A DNA stretch of 14,292 bases from Methanosarcinales archaeon. GTDB lineage: Archaea > Halobacteriota > Methanosarcinia > Methanosarcinales > Methanogasteraceae. Location of the stretch: positions 1 to 14,292 of the forward strand of contig DAOVGO010000156.1 in NCBI GenBank assembly GCA_030672345.1. Reading direction: 5' to 3'. Made by a program: the position numbers and the translations under genes. This document shows positions 1 to 6,823 of this stretch, piece after piece. Every line of letters begins with the position of its first letter. Position 1 is the stretch's first letter. The notes under the pieces are model-generated. The model worked only from the letters and a program-made list of their open reading frames with translations, had not been told where the DNA came from and ran no database searches.

Positions 1-1
1 G

Positions 2-301
2 CTCGTTGCAAAAGATCCGGCTGCGCTCCGGAACAAGGTTGGAGCAGCCGCGGCTGTTGGCGGGGACCGGATCGGAGGGCAGGAACTTGCGATCAGATCG
101 ATTCTTGATTTCTATGTGATCAGCGAGATGATACCTGTTGGTGGCGGCTCGTTTGGTGCGAATCTCGGAGGCACATTCTGGTCAAGGGATAAGGGCGCTG
201 ATGGTGTCAGCGCGGATGCGGACGGAATCAGGAGTATGCACCGGACAATCGACCGCTTGATCTCGGTTGCAGGGATGATTCAGGAATCGAGAGGTGATTG
301 A
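2..301 (+). CDS. flavodoxin-family / NADPH-dependent FMN reductase-like protein, 3' end only
   Basis: The frame is open from base 2 to a TGA at 299-301, so the N-terminal part, which carries the FMN phosphate loop, lies outside the window. The 99 visible residues contain VGGDRIGGQELAIRS, then a hydrophobic strand, a glycine-rich GGGSFGANLGGT stretch and the tail GVSADADGIRSMHRTIDRL. This arrangement is typical of the C-terminal half of archaeal and bacterial flavodoxin-fold reductases (iron-sulfur flavoprotein / WrbA-like group), where GGxRxGGQE follows the fourth strand. The likely role is FMN-dependent electron transfer or reduction in the cytoplasm; the substrate cannot be told. It overlaps the following AfpA gene by 8 bases, so the two are probably cotranscribed and coupled, which suits two flavoproteins of one electron-transfer unit. 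Family assignment is by remembered motif resemblance. Confidence 0.7.
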   Translation, partial: LVAKDPAALRNKVGAAAAVGGDRIGGQELAIRSILDFYVISEMIPVGGGSFGANLGGTFWSRDKGADGVSADADGIRSMHRTIDRLISVAGMIQESRGD

Positions 302-860
302 TATACTCAGGATAGCATGGGGGATCACCGGATGCGGCGATCAGATCGAAGAGACCTTTGCGATCATGAATGACATCTCGGAGCGTTATGATCTTGATGT
401 CAATGTGTATCTCTCAACGAACGGCGAACTTGTGATGAAGTGGTACAATCTCTGGAAGGACCTGAAAGAGATATTCCCGAAAGTGAGTGTCGAGCGCGGC
501 GCAAACTCGCCGTTTATCGCAGGGCAGCTCCAGATGGGCAGGTTCGATCTCTTTCTGGTCTGCCCGATGAGTGCGAACACCGCGGCAAAGATTGCGCACG
601 GGATTGCGGACTCGCTTCTCACAAACGGCGTGTCACAGGCAGCAAAGGCGAGAATACCGATCTATATCTATCCTGCTGACCAGTACGAGGGCTCTATTGC
701 AACGATACTCCCCAATGGGAAGAAATTGACCCTGTATATGCGGGATGTGGACATCGAGAACGCAAACCGGCTGAAACAGATGCGAGAGATCACGGTTCTC
801 GAGAGCATCAGCGAGATCGAGGGTGTTGTGAAGAGGCATATCGAGGGGATTGATGGGTGA
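294..860 (+). CDS. afpA: archaeoflavoprotein AfpA
   Basis: This 188-residue flavoprotein has the Rossmann-like fold of the UbiX/PpcDC flavoprotein family. Visible landmarks are the N-terminal strand and glycine turn IAWGITGCGD (residues 7-16), then a long helix, a central VERGANSPFIAGQ, the FMN-binding-type LVCPMSANTAAKIAHGIAD (about 88-106), and a C-terminal helical tail. The CPMSANTAAKIA stretch corresponds to the family's conserved P-x-SANTxAK motif. In Archaeoglobus, AfpA is an FMN protein that accepts electrons from ferredoxin, so a ferredoxin-linked electron carrier role in the cytoplasm is expected. The start is a GTG at 294 that overlaps the upstream stop; GAGAGG just before it is a plausible ribosome site. 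Length matches the family. The neighbouring flavodoxins, ferritin and downstream ferredoxin-dependent Por enzyme agree with a redox role. Confidence 0.85.
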   Translation: MIDILRIAWGITGCGDQIEETFAIMNDISERYDLDVNVYLSTNGELVMKWYNLWKDLKEIFPKVSVERGANSPFIAGQLQMGRFDLFLVCPMSANTAAKIAHGIADSLLTNGVSQAAKARIPIYIYPADQYEGSIATILPNGKKLTLYMRDVDIENANRLKQMREITVLESISEIEGVVKRHIEGIDG

Positions 861-933
861 TCGACAGAGTACAGGATACGCCACCAAAACACTTATCACA
901 GATCAGACAATCTGTACCAGAGAGGTGGTCAAA

Positions 934-1230
934 ATGGCAGAAGAACCCAAACTCTCACACGAAGAACCAACTCAGGCTGCAATTGGCGAAATCGAGGAAC
1001 TCAAGATAGAGATCGTTGAGACACTGAAAAGTGCGGCAGTCAAGTTTCCTGTGAAGAATAAACACGAGTTGAAGAATCTCTTCCCACCCGGAACCAGGAT
1101 GGCATGCAGGGTCGGTGGCAAAGAGACACATTTCGATGAACTCGTCGAGACGCTCAACACCGATGATTTTCCACTCGAAGATGCATCAGCGGTTGCGTCA
1201 AAGATACTCTCCAGATGTTCCCTCACGTAG
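934..1230 (+). CDS. MTH865-like family small protein
   Basis: A 98-residue protein. The open frame extends upstream to 850, but ATG 934 is chosen because AGAGGTGG lies directly before it and the family homology begins only later. Residues from about 30 onward (KSAAVKFPVKNKHELKNLFPP, then a Cys-containing turn, then TLNTDDFPLEDASAVASKIL) resemble the MTH865 family of methanogens, a small fold with an EF-hand-like helix pair. The hallmark is FPxKxxxELxxxxPxG followed by TxDDFPxxxAxxVAxxI. Function is unknown; such proteins are often near redox and stress genes. The N-terminal 30 residues are acidic and probably flexible, an extension compared with the roughly 80-residue family norm. It begins 73 bases after afpA with the same orientation. 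A weak AT-rich element around 885-898 could be its own promoter, but this is unproven. Confidence 0.7.
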   Translation: MAEEPKLSHEEPTQAAIGEIEELKIEIVETLKSAAVKFPVKNKHELKNLFPPGTRMACRVGGKETHFDELVETLNTDDFPLEDASAVASKILSRCSLT

Positions 1231-1278
1231 ATGTGGGGGATCTCTCATTTTTTATGGATAAAGGAGGTGCGAGCACCA

Positions 1279-1735
1279 TTGGCAGACTCAAAACCAAAAC
1301 TTGTAATCGTCTACGGAACAGGAACGAACAACACCAGAGCCGTGGCAGAAGGAATTCTGGAGGGGGCACAGGAGGAGGGCGTTGATACCGTTCTCTTAAA
1401 CGTCGCAGACCTTCAAAAGGAAGAGATTATTGCAGAACTTGAGAGCGCCCAGGGAATCGCGATAGGCTCGCCCACCTACAACCGAAAACCGATTCCCGCG
1501 ATAGTAACACTTGCAGAGATGCTGAAGGATGTCGATATGGAAGGGATAGGTCTGCGCAACCTTTGGAGCCTATGGGCACAGCGGAGAAGCTCCAAAGACG
1601 CTCAAGCGGGTACTGAAAGACTGCAACATGGAACAGATGGAGGTTCTGCGGATCCTCGGAAAACCATCAGGTTCCACGCTGGATGAATGCCGGGAGTATG
1701 GCGAGGCAATCGCCAGAAATATGCTCGGGAAATAA
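1279..1735 (+). pseudogene. flavodoxin-domain protein, one frameshift
   Basis: Two frames together give a complete flavodoxin domain of about 150 residues. The first frame starts at TTG 1279, with AAGGAGGTG at 1261-1269 as ribosome site. It encodes LVIVYGTGTNNTRAVAEGI, an FMN phosphate loop, and GIAIGSPTYNRKPIPAI. Near 1549-1552 homology jumps to the next frame: VCATFGAYGHSGEAPKTLKR and on to a TAA at 1733-1735, with RILGKPSGSTLDECREYGEA near the end. AFGxYGWSGEAP is the signature of the C-terminal flavodoxin domain of FprA-type flavodiiron proteins, here stand-alone without the metallo-beta-lactamase half. One inserted base or two lost bases in a GGATAGG context explains the shift. The unshifted frame runs to 1686 without homology. 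The ferritin gene starts 27 bases later. Sequencing error, a recent mutation, or programmed shifting are all possible; no slippery heptamer is seen. Confidence 0.8.
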
Positions 1736-1762
1736 TGATAATAATATAGGTGGAGGAAAATA

Positions 1763-2269
1763 ATGTTAAGTGAGAAGATGCTCGAGCGCTTGAATGAACA
1801 GATCAACAACGAGATCTATTCAGCGTATCTGTATATGTCGATGTCTGCCTACAGCACGTACACCGGGCTGAAAGGCTTTGCCAACTGGTTCATGGTTCAG
1901 TATCAGGAAGAGATGGCACATGCGATGAAGATCTACGACTACATCAATGACCAGGGCGGTCAGGTGAAGCTTGCTGCGATAAAAGAGCCGCTAACTGAGT
2001 TTGAGTCGCCGCTGGACATGTTTGAGAAGACCCTTACGCACGAGAGATTCATCACAGGCTGCATCAACGATCTCGTGGACCTTGCGATAGCAGAGAAGGA
2101 TCATGCCACAAACATCTTCCTCCAGTGGTTCATAACCGAACAGATCGAGGAGGAGGGGAATGACAATGATATCATCGCCAGGTTGAAGATCGTTGGAGGG
2201 GATGGTAACGGACTCCTCATGCTTGATCGGGAACTCTCTGCGCGGGTGTTTACGCCTCCTGTAAGGTGA
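1763..2269 (+). CDS. ftn: non-heme ferritin (iron storage)
   Basis: A 168-residue ferritin of the bacterial/archaeal FtnA type. It oxidises Fe(II) and stores iron as a mineral inside a 24-subunit cytoplasmic shell. All ferroxidase ligands match FtnA numbering: Glu17, Glu50 and His53 (EEMAHAMK), Glu94 (HERF), Gln127 and Glu130 (EQIEEE). Tyr24 is also present. The C-terminus GNGLLMLDRELSAR is a classic FtnA tail, and the length equals the family norm, so the gene is complete. The start ATG 1763 follows GGTGGAGG at 1749-1756, and an AT-rich stretch TAATGATAATAATATAGG precedes it. The stop is at 2267-2269, followed by a short T run (2270-2274) that may help terminate transcription. It shares orientation with the flavodoxin gene upstream, consistent with reduced flavins driving iron release or with an oxidative stress role. 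Confidence 0.95.
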   Translation: MLSEKMLERLNEQINNEIYSAYLYMSMSAYSTYTGLKGFANWFMVQYQEEMAHAMKIYDYINDQGGQVKLAAIKEPLTEFESPLDMFEKTLTHERFITGCINDLVDLAIAEKDHATNIFLQWFITEQIEEEGNDNDIIARLKIVGGDGNGLLMLDRELSARVFTPPVR

Positions 2270-2515
2270 TTTTTAACTGCTGGACGTGAGACCGCCCCGT
2301 GAATACGAGGCAGGGCACATTCCGAGCGAAATGGATACCACCTGGAGATTTTGAGTAGAGGCATATTGCCGCTCCGGTCACGAGGAGCGTGGCTGCGAGC
2401 ATCCTTTTAAGAGCAGGGTACACGAATGTATGCTGTGACGTTCTCCGTGAGCATGAAAGCATGGAATATCAGCAGTCCCCCAATCGAGATGGAATAAACC
2501 GCAGGAGAGAGTGAG
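2270..2515 (-). other. intergenic stretch, possible membrane-protein remnant on minus strand
   Basis: No intact gene is seen between the ferritin stop and the protease start. Read on the minus strand, two frames carry hydrophobic, protein-like segments that could join end to end. One contains SISIGGLLIFHAFMLTEN (about 2440-2500) and ends at a TAA; the other continues with ALKRMLAATLLVTGAAICLY (about 2355-2415) after a frameshift. The two together would make two transmembrane helices, suggesting the tail of a decayed membrane protein. I do not recognise the family. Chance open frames are a fair alternative. The ribosome site for the following gene (GGAGAGAG, 2503-2510) lies at the right edge. 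Confidence 0.25.
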
Positions 2516-3670
2516 ATGAAGTGGTCGTATCAGATCGGCAGCATTCGTGGAATACCCATATATCTGCACGCAACATTTCTGGTAATATTAGTATTCTTCA
2601 TCTGGCTATTTGCAGATCATACTTTTGAAATGTTCGGCATGGTTTTTGGTTTTGGAGGAATTGGTGTCCCGACATGGTTAAAATACCTGTTCAGCACGAT
2701 TACGTCGATTCTTTTCTTCTCAACTTTGCTCTTTCACGAGCTCAGCCACTCCATCGTGGCACAGAGCTATGGCATAAAGATACGGAGCATAACCCTCTTT
2801 ATCCTCGGTGGCGTGGCTCAGATGGAGGAGATCCCAAAGGAGCCGCGAATGGAAGCAAGGATATCGGCAGCAGGTCCAGCCTTCAGCCTGAGCGTGGGTA
2901 TCCTTGCTTATATCATTTACGATATCTTTGGTCCGGTGAGCGAAGCCGCAGGGACGTTTGAGAATGCCTTTCTCATATTGGTTGGTATAATCGCATTTTA
3001 CAACATAGTACTTGGCATCTTCAATCTCATCCCTGCGTTTCCCATGGACGGAGGGCGGATACTCCGTGCCCTGCTTGCCACGCGCATGCCGTACATAGAC
3101 GCAACCAGAAAGGCGGCTGCAATAGGCAAGAGCCTGGCATTTATGATGGGAATCTTTGGGTTGCTGACGTTGGCGGGTGGGGGAGGTGGGGGACTGTGGT
3201 TGCTGCTCATAGCCTTCTTCATATACTATGGCGCAACCGGAGAGGAGGAGGCAGCGGTCATCTCGGTCACTCTGGAGGGTTTGACGGCAAGGGACTTGAT
3301 GACCGCTGTTCCGGATGTGATCTATGTACCTCCAGACTGGACGCTTAATCAGTTGATCGATGTGATGTTCAAGACCAAACATACGGGCTACCCTGTGCAG
3401 GAGAGCCAGAATTCTCCAGTGCTCGGAGTGGTAACATTCTCGGATATCCGCAGGATACCCGAACCTGAGCGAGGTGCTATCAGGGTGAGGGACGTTATGA
3501 CGAGTGAGATAATCGCAATCGAAGCTGGTGCAGATGCCTTCGATGCCTTCAAGCTCATCATATCGGGCAATGTGGGTCGCGTAATCGTCATGGATCGTGG
3601 GAAGATGGTGGGTATCGCATCAAGGACTGATCTCATGCGGTCGATTCAGTTCAGGGGCGCATACCGATGA
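2516..3670 (+). CDS. site-2 protease family (M50) membrane metalloprotease with C-terminal CBS pair
   Basis: This 384-residue integral membrane zinc protease is of the S2P/SpoIVFB type, class with CBS domains, which cleaves transmembrane segments of regulators or misfolded proteins. About six hydrophobic segments fill residues 15-240. The zinc-binding HELSH is at 74-78 inside a membrane helix, and the second metal motif NLIPAFPMDGGR is at 170-181, with Asp178 the third ligand. Two CBS motifs follow: ARDLMTAVPDVIYVPPDWTL from about residue 258 and VRDVMTSEIIAIEAGADAF from about 327, suggesting adenine-nucleotide sensing. A glycine run (GGGGGG near 218-223) links the last membrane segments. ATG 2516 follows GGAGAGAG. 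The gene is intact although it sits next to decayed genes. The length fits archaeal S2P-CBS proteins. Substrate unknown; no obvious partner gene nearby. Confidence 0.93.
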   Translation: MKWSYQIGSIRGIPIYLHATFLVILVFFIWLFADHTFEMFGMVFGFGGIGVPTWLKYLFSTITSILFFSTLLFHELSHSIVAQSYGIKIRSITLFILGGVAQMEEIPKEPRMEARISAAGPAFSLSVGILAYIIYDIFGPVSEAAGTFENAFLILVGIIAFYNIVLGIFNLIPAFPMDGGRILRALLATRMPYIDATRKAAAIGKSLAFMMGIFGLLTLAGGGGGGLWLLLIAFFIYYGATGEEEAAVISVTLEGLTARDLMTAVPDVIYVPPDWTLNQLIDVMFKTKHTGYPVQESQNSPVLGVVTFSDIRRIPEPERGAIRVRDVMTSEIIAIEAGADAFDAFKLIISGNVGRVIVMDRGKMVGIASRTDLMRSIQFRGAYR

Positions 3671-3696
3671 GAGAGGGACAAACTATTTGGGTTTGG

Positions 3697-3952
3697 GTTT
3701 AATGGATGCTGTCGGAGCGGTGCAGCTGGGGAGGAAAGTGATGTCGAGGATCAAGCAGAACATACTCTCTGGCTTTTGCGTACAACAGGCCTCTCATTCC
3801 CGTTGCGGCATGTATACTCTGTCCGTTCTTCGGAATTACGTTCAGACCTGAGCTTGCAGGGCTTGTGATGGCTATCGAGTTCGGTGACGGTGGTGAGTCT
3901 ATCCCTCCTGCTTAAGGGATATGTGCCGCCGGCAAAAGCTGAAAGGAGGTGA
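3697..3952 (+). pseudogene. C-terminal remnant of a copper-type P-type ATPase
   Basis: Only the last part of a heavy-metal (P1B, CopA-like) ATPase is left, split over three frames. First comes LMDAVGAVQLGRKVMSRIKQN (3702-3765 region), the segment just after the hinge Asp region. Then, after a shift near 3768-3778, AYNRPLIPVAAC followed by ILCPFFGITFRPELAG covers the last two membrane helices. After a second shift near 3872-3880, SSVTVVSLSLLLKGYVPPAK leads to a TGA at 3950-3952. In CopA these segments occur in this order at the C-terminus (RKxMxxIKQNLFWAFxYN, IPxAAGxLYPFFG, MAxSSVxVVxxxLRL). The phosphorylation, ATP-binding and CPC copper segments are absent: homology stops about 30 bases after the protease stop. 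The YHS gene begins 6 bases later, matching the common CopA-YHS pairing. Clearly non-functional as a pump. Confidence 0.85.
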
Positions 3953-3958
3953 GAAAAG

Positions 3959-4109
3959 ATGGCAATCGATCCGGTATGTAAGATGGACGTCGATGAACGG
4001 ACTGCGAAGTTCGAAGACACGAGTATAAGGGCGAGACATATCACAACTGTTGCGCCTGGATGCGAAGATTGCGTTTGAGGCGAATCCTGCGGCGTATATT
4101 GGAGAGTGA
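3959..4109 (+). pseudogene. YHS-domain metal-binding protein, multiply frameshifted
   Basis: Stitched across frames, this gives a 50-residue YHS domain. MAIDPVCKMDVDERTAKFE comes from ATG 3959, then HEYKGETYHNC in a second frame (from 4018), then APGC back in a third register (4052-4063), then KIAFEANPAAYIGE (from 4065) to TGA 4107-4109. The expected family pattern is DPVCxMxVD...A...Y.G..YYFC.xGCKxxFExNPxxYL, including the two cysteines of the metal site. At least three indels in about 60 bases destroy it. A strong ribosome site GAAAGGAGG (3941-3949) overlaps the end of the ATPase remnant, so the two were once an operon. YHS proteins of this kind accompany copper or heavy-metal P-type ATPases and are thought to bind the metal. 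The dense damage suits long-standing decay more than one sequencing error. Confidence 0.82.
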
Positions 4110-4302
4110 CGTTGTGGTGATGGGGCGATCACTTTCACTGCGCTCTTGAGGAATGGTTAAATCGTATAGATGTTAGAGAATCCTAATGTCATCAAGCGAG
4201 GATATGTCATGGAGTTGTGTGAGAATGGTAGACTCGTGAATATCTGGCAGGTGTGGTTGGTGACTATTGCGAGGCAGGAGCCTTAATCTCAACCTCATTC
4301 TC
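4110..4302. other. intergenic, no recognisable gene
   Basis: This stretch separates the YHS remnant (plus strand) from the end of the PKD protein (minus strand). Short plus-strand frames exist, for example one reading HCALEEWLNRIDVRES before a TAA near 4182, but I recognise no family and see no ribosome site. Given the decayed surroundings it may be further gene debris. Its right part (4264-4302) is the in-frame continuation of the PKD protein beyond its TAG stop. Confidence 0.4.
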
Positions 4303-5930
4303 CTATTTCTCATTTCCCCTCTCTCGCGGTTTTCGTTCCAGAAACCCAACCGTCGTGCTGCCTTTTAGCTTCAACACCACTTCCAGTTCTGCCTTCACCG
4401 TCGCAGTCCCGCTTGATCTGGAAGCTGTCAGAACTGACGTGACAGAAGCCTCGCCTGCGAATATCCTGACAGGCGAGTCGATCACTCCGTTGTCCGTCTC
4501 CAGACTGATCGTCGCATCTCTCGGAACAGGAATCGGTCTCTCCTTCTTATCCACGATCTCTATGGTTATCGTCGATTTTGACTCGCCATCCGCCAGGATC
4601 TCGGTGGGATCCGGGGTGAGTTTCAGTTTGACCTTGGGTATCTCGGTCAGATCGCAGTGAACCTCGGTTCTCTGGTTGGCGACGACTATAGCCGTCTTCT
4701 TGCAACCAAAATATCCGGATTTTGCAAACAGAACGATATGGGTGCCTACCGAGACGTTATCTATCTCGGTTGGTGTTATTCCTTTGATATTTAATACATC
4801 CAGAGAAACTATGGCTTCTTTGGGGTCAGAGGTTGCATATATCGTGCCATATTGCTGTTTCTCTTCTTTTTTCTTTTCTTTTTCATCGAGTTTAGGCTTC
4901 CCGTTCTCAGCTGGCGGATTTCTCAAGATATGGATCAAAAGAGCACCTGCTGCCAGTGCTGCGACTGCTGCAACAGCGACCGGGAGTGAGAATGGATCGG
5001 TTTTTGCGGGCGTGGGCGTGGAAGTCGGGCTTGCTGGCGGTATCGTTGTCACCTGTAATTCCTGATCGACCGTTTCTGACCAGAGCCCACCATCATCCCT
5101 GACTGCAAAACGATACCAGCCTGCCACAACCTCATTTGGCTCGAGCGTGATCCGCGATGAATCGCCAGAATACGAGCGGGTGCTTCCATCCGGGAACGTC
5201 CAGCGGCATTCCACAACTTCGCTGTCTTCGTCATCGCCCCAGCCCTCAAGCGTCACACTCTCCCCCGCCTGCCGGATTCGGGTGTATATCGATGTGTGCG
5301 GTTGGGGGTATGCCTTCAGCCGGATTAACGGTTATTTCGACTGTATCACGGTCTGACAGGTCATTGCTGTCTGTTACCGTGAGTGTAACGGTGTAATGCC
5401 AGCTATCAGGGTGTGTGTGCTCCACATTCACCCCTGTGCCAGTAGATTCGTCACCAAAGTCCCAATCATAAGAAACGATCTCGCCATCCGGATCACTTGG
5501 TTCAGATCCTTCCGCGCTGAACGATACGGTCTCGCCCTCGGTTATCACAGTCGGGTTTGCCGATATTACGGCGGTCGGGTGGGCGTGCCCTGATATCGCG
5601 ACCACTATCGGAGGCGACCAGCCCGATTCACCGCCTTCGCTATCAGCAGCCATTACCCTGACGCTGTACTCCCCCGCCCCCTCCCAGATATGAGACTGGC
5701 TCGCACTTCTGCCCGAATCCACAAATTCGGTCTCTGATGCCGTGCCATCGCCCCAGTCGAAGGTATATCGTATCTGATCGTCATCAGGGTCTTTGGCGAA
5801 GATCGAATAACTGTAAAATACCCCGGCGTACCCATGAGCCGGTCGCGATGGGTTTTTCGGTGTGTAGGGCGGATTGTTCGGCGGTCCGGTTTTGAAGTTC
5901 CAGCCGTCCCAGACTAAGTGCTCACCGAAC
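4303..5930 (-). pseudogene. PKD-repeat / PEGA / Ig-like surface protein, frameshifted and 5'-truncated
   Basis: Two minus-strand frames join at a run of five C (5262-5266, plus strand). With four bases the reading passes from HPNPAGG directly into ESVTLEGWGDDEDSE; with five it hits a stop at 5246. Domains in order: a PKD repeat with FDWGDGT and HIWEGAGEYSVRVMA; a second with YDWDFGD and HYTVTLTVTD; a degenerate third with CRWTFPDGS; a Thr/Pro-rich linker; one membrane helix (PFSLPVAVAAVAALAAGALL); a charged KEKKKEEK segment; a PEGA domain (TSDPKEAIVSLD ... TPTEIDNVSVGTH); and an invasin-like Ig domain (LTPDPTEILADGESKSTITI). PKD and PEGA domains are typical of archaeal cell-surface proteins. 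There is no signal peptide, and the open frame runs only to 5998, up to the group II intron, so the true N-terminus is lost. Upstream residues 5931-5998 look non-homologous. Confidence 0.8.
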
Positions 5931-6404
5931 AATAAAGTAGTAAAGTTTATCTGATGGCACTCCACATCCCTGACATTCGTGCGATTCGTGTGCGACAAGA
6001 AGTCGCATCACAGATTGCCCTTGTGGCTACCCCCTCCATTCGGGGTAATCCTACCACAGAATGCGCGGATGGTAACGCCCGCGTGTTAAGCTCGCATGGA
6101 CATGCGTGGAACAATCAGAAAGTCCGGGTTCTGGATCAACTGCCAGGGTAAAGACGCTATGAAGAAACGAAAGTTGAACCATTGAAAGAGTCGTAACACG
6201 AGACCGGGCGAAATTGGACTGTTACGCTTGGACCAAAAGGTGTGTAACCCGACCACAATGGCTGCGAATACGTTATAGGGAATGGACAGATGGTTTCCGG
6301 CTCAGAGATGGCTTCTAAGGTGTCTGTGATTATCTGTGATGCGGAACGCAGGTTTCCATACGCGCTCCCGGAATATCCAGGTAGGAGCTTCGTAAGGAGT
6401 AACG

Positions 6405-6443
6405 ATGGCGCAGATGGTAGAGGAATCGGTAAAAAGCGAATGA
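6405..6443 (+). other. possible residual start of the intron-encoded protein
   Basis: Inside the intron, a ribosome-site-like TAAGGAG (6393-6399) precedes ATG 6405, which opens a 12-residue frame MAQMVEESVKSE ended by TGA. Its place after domain I-III sequence and its MxxMVEExVK style resemble the beginnings of intron maturases, which start at the edge of domain IV. It could be what remains after deletion of the reverse transcriptase gene. A frame this short may be chance. Confidence 0.25.
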
Positions 6444-6712
6444 TAGCTTGTAATAAGCTGTATATGGGTTCAAAACAACCTTTTCACAAAAGGTTGATCA
6501 AAAACTGCCTGACGGTGTTTCGCTGTATGAACGGGGGCAAACCTACGGATGTAAGTAATTAGAGTTACGCCTAAAACAGGCGAGAGACTTGCAAACACTC
6601 GAAGGAGTGTTAATGGGCTGCAAACCGGAATTACAAAGGCGGTGATCGAATGAGAACTGTTGCCCGGGTACTGAAAGGGCTATGAGATGTTTGTCTGCGG
6701 AGCAGCGCCGAG

Positions 6713-6750
6713 GGCAGCGGTATGAAGGGAAACTTTCACGTAACGTTCTG
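6713..6750 (+). ncRNA. group II intron domain V (catalytic hairpin)
   Basis: Pairs of the lower stem are A-U, G-U, C-G and G-C, then one G-A mismatch, then U-A, A-U and U-G. Above this come the two-base bulge CG and a distal stem GAAGG/CUUUC capped by GAAA. The AGC/GUU catalytic triad is preserved. The single mismatch in the lower stem differs from the usual AGCCGUAU/GUACGGUU pairing and might weaken splicing. Confidence 0.85.
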
Positions 6751-6823
6751 AGACGAGTAGGCGCGAGTAATCGCGTCTTCTTAGTCGGCGGTTTTATTTC
6801 CCCTGTTTTACCAGAAGGATTCT

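Larger units (their letters stand above)
5990..6790 (+). mobile_element. group II intron, apparently ORF-less
   Basis: The 5' end fits the group II rule GTGYG: GTGCGAC followed by AAGAA and GTCGCA, forming a first stem TGCGAC/GTCGCA (5991-6007). The 3' part holds a recognisable domain V at about 6715-6749. Its core AGCGGTATGAAGGGAAAC plus TTTCACGTAACGTTC keeps the catalytic AGC triad, the distal stem and the CG bulge, with one G-A mismatch relative to the canonical form. A domain VI-like hairpin follows (6751-6786) with a GTAA tetraloop on CGCGA/TCGCG and an unpaired A at 6783 as candidate branch point. The 3' end near 6790 is approximate because a clear AY dinucleotide is lacking. No frame encodes a reverse transcriptase, so splicing in trans by another maturase, or loss of activity, is implied. 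It lies antisense to the flanking remnants. Confidence 0.82.

Noticed and set aside
850..933. Upstream start (ATG 850) for the MTH865-like gene
   Set aside because: The extra 28 residues lack family resemblance and overlap afpA, while ATG 934 has a ribosome site AGAGGTGG right before it.
1540..1560. Programmed frameshifting in the flavodoxin gene
   Set aside because: No slippery heptamer, no pseudoknot visible, and the upstream frame makes no useful short product; an ordinary indel is simpler.
2720..3382. Long minus-strand frame (220 residues) opposite the S2P protease
   Set aside because: Antisense to an intact protease with all catalytic motifs; no ribosome site or family resemblance.
5246..5998. 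The two minus-strand PKD frames as separate genes
   Set aside because: The first frame ends and the second begins in the middle of one PKD domain; removing one base of a C run joins them. The second has only a GTG inside the domain and no ribosome site.
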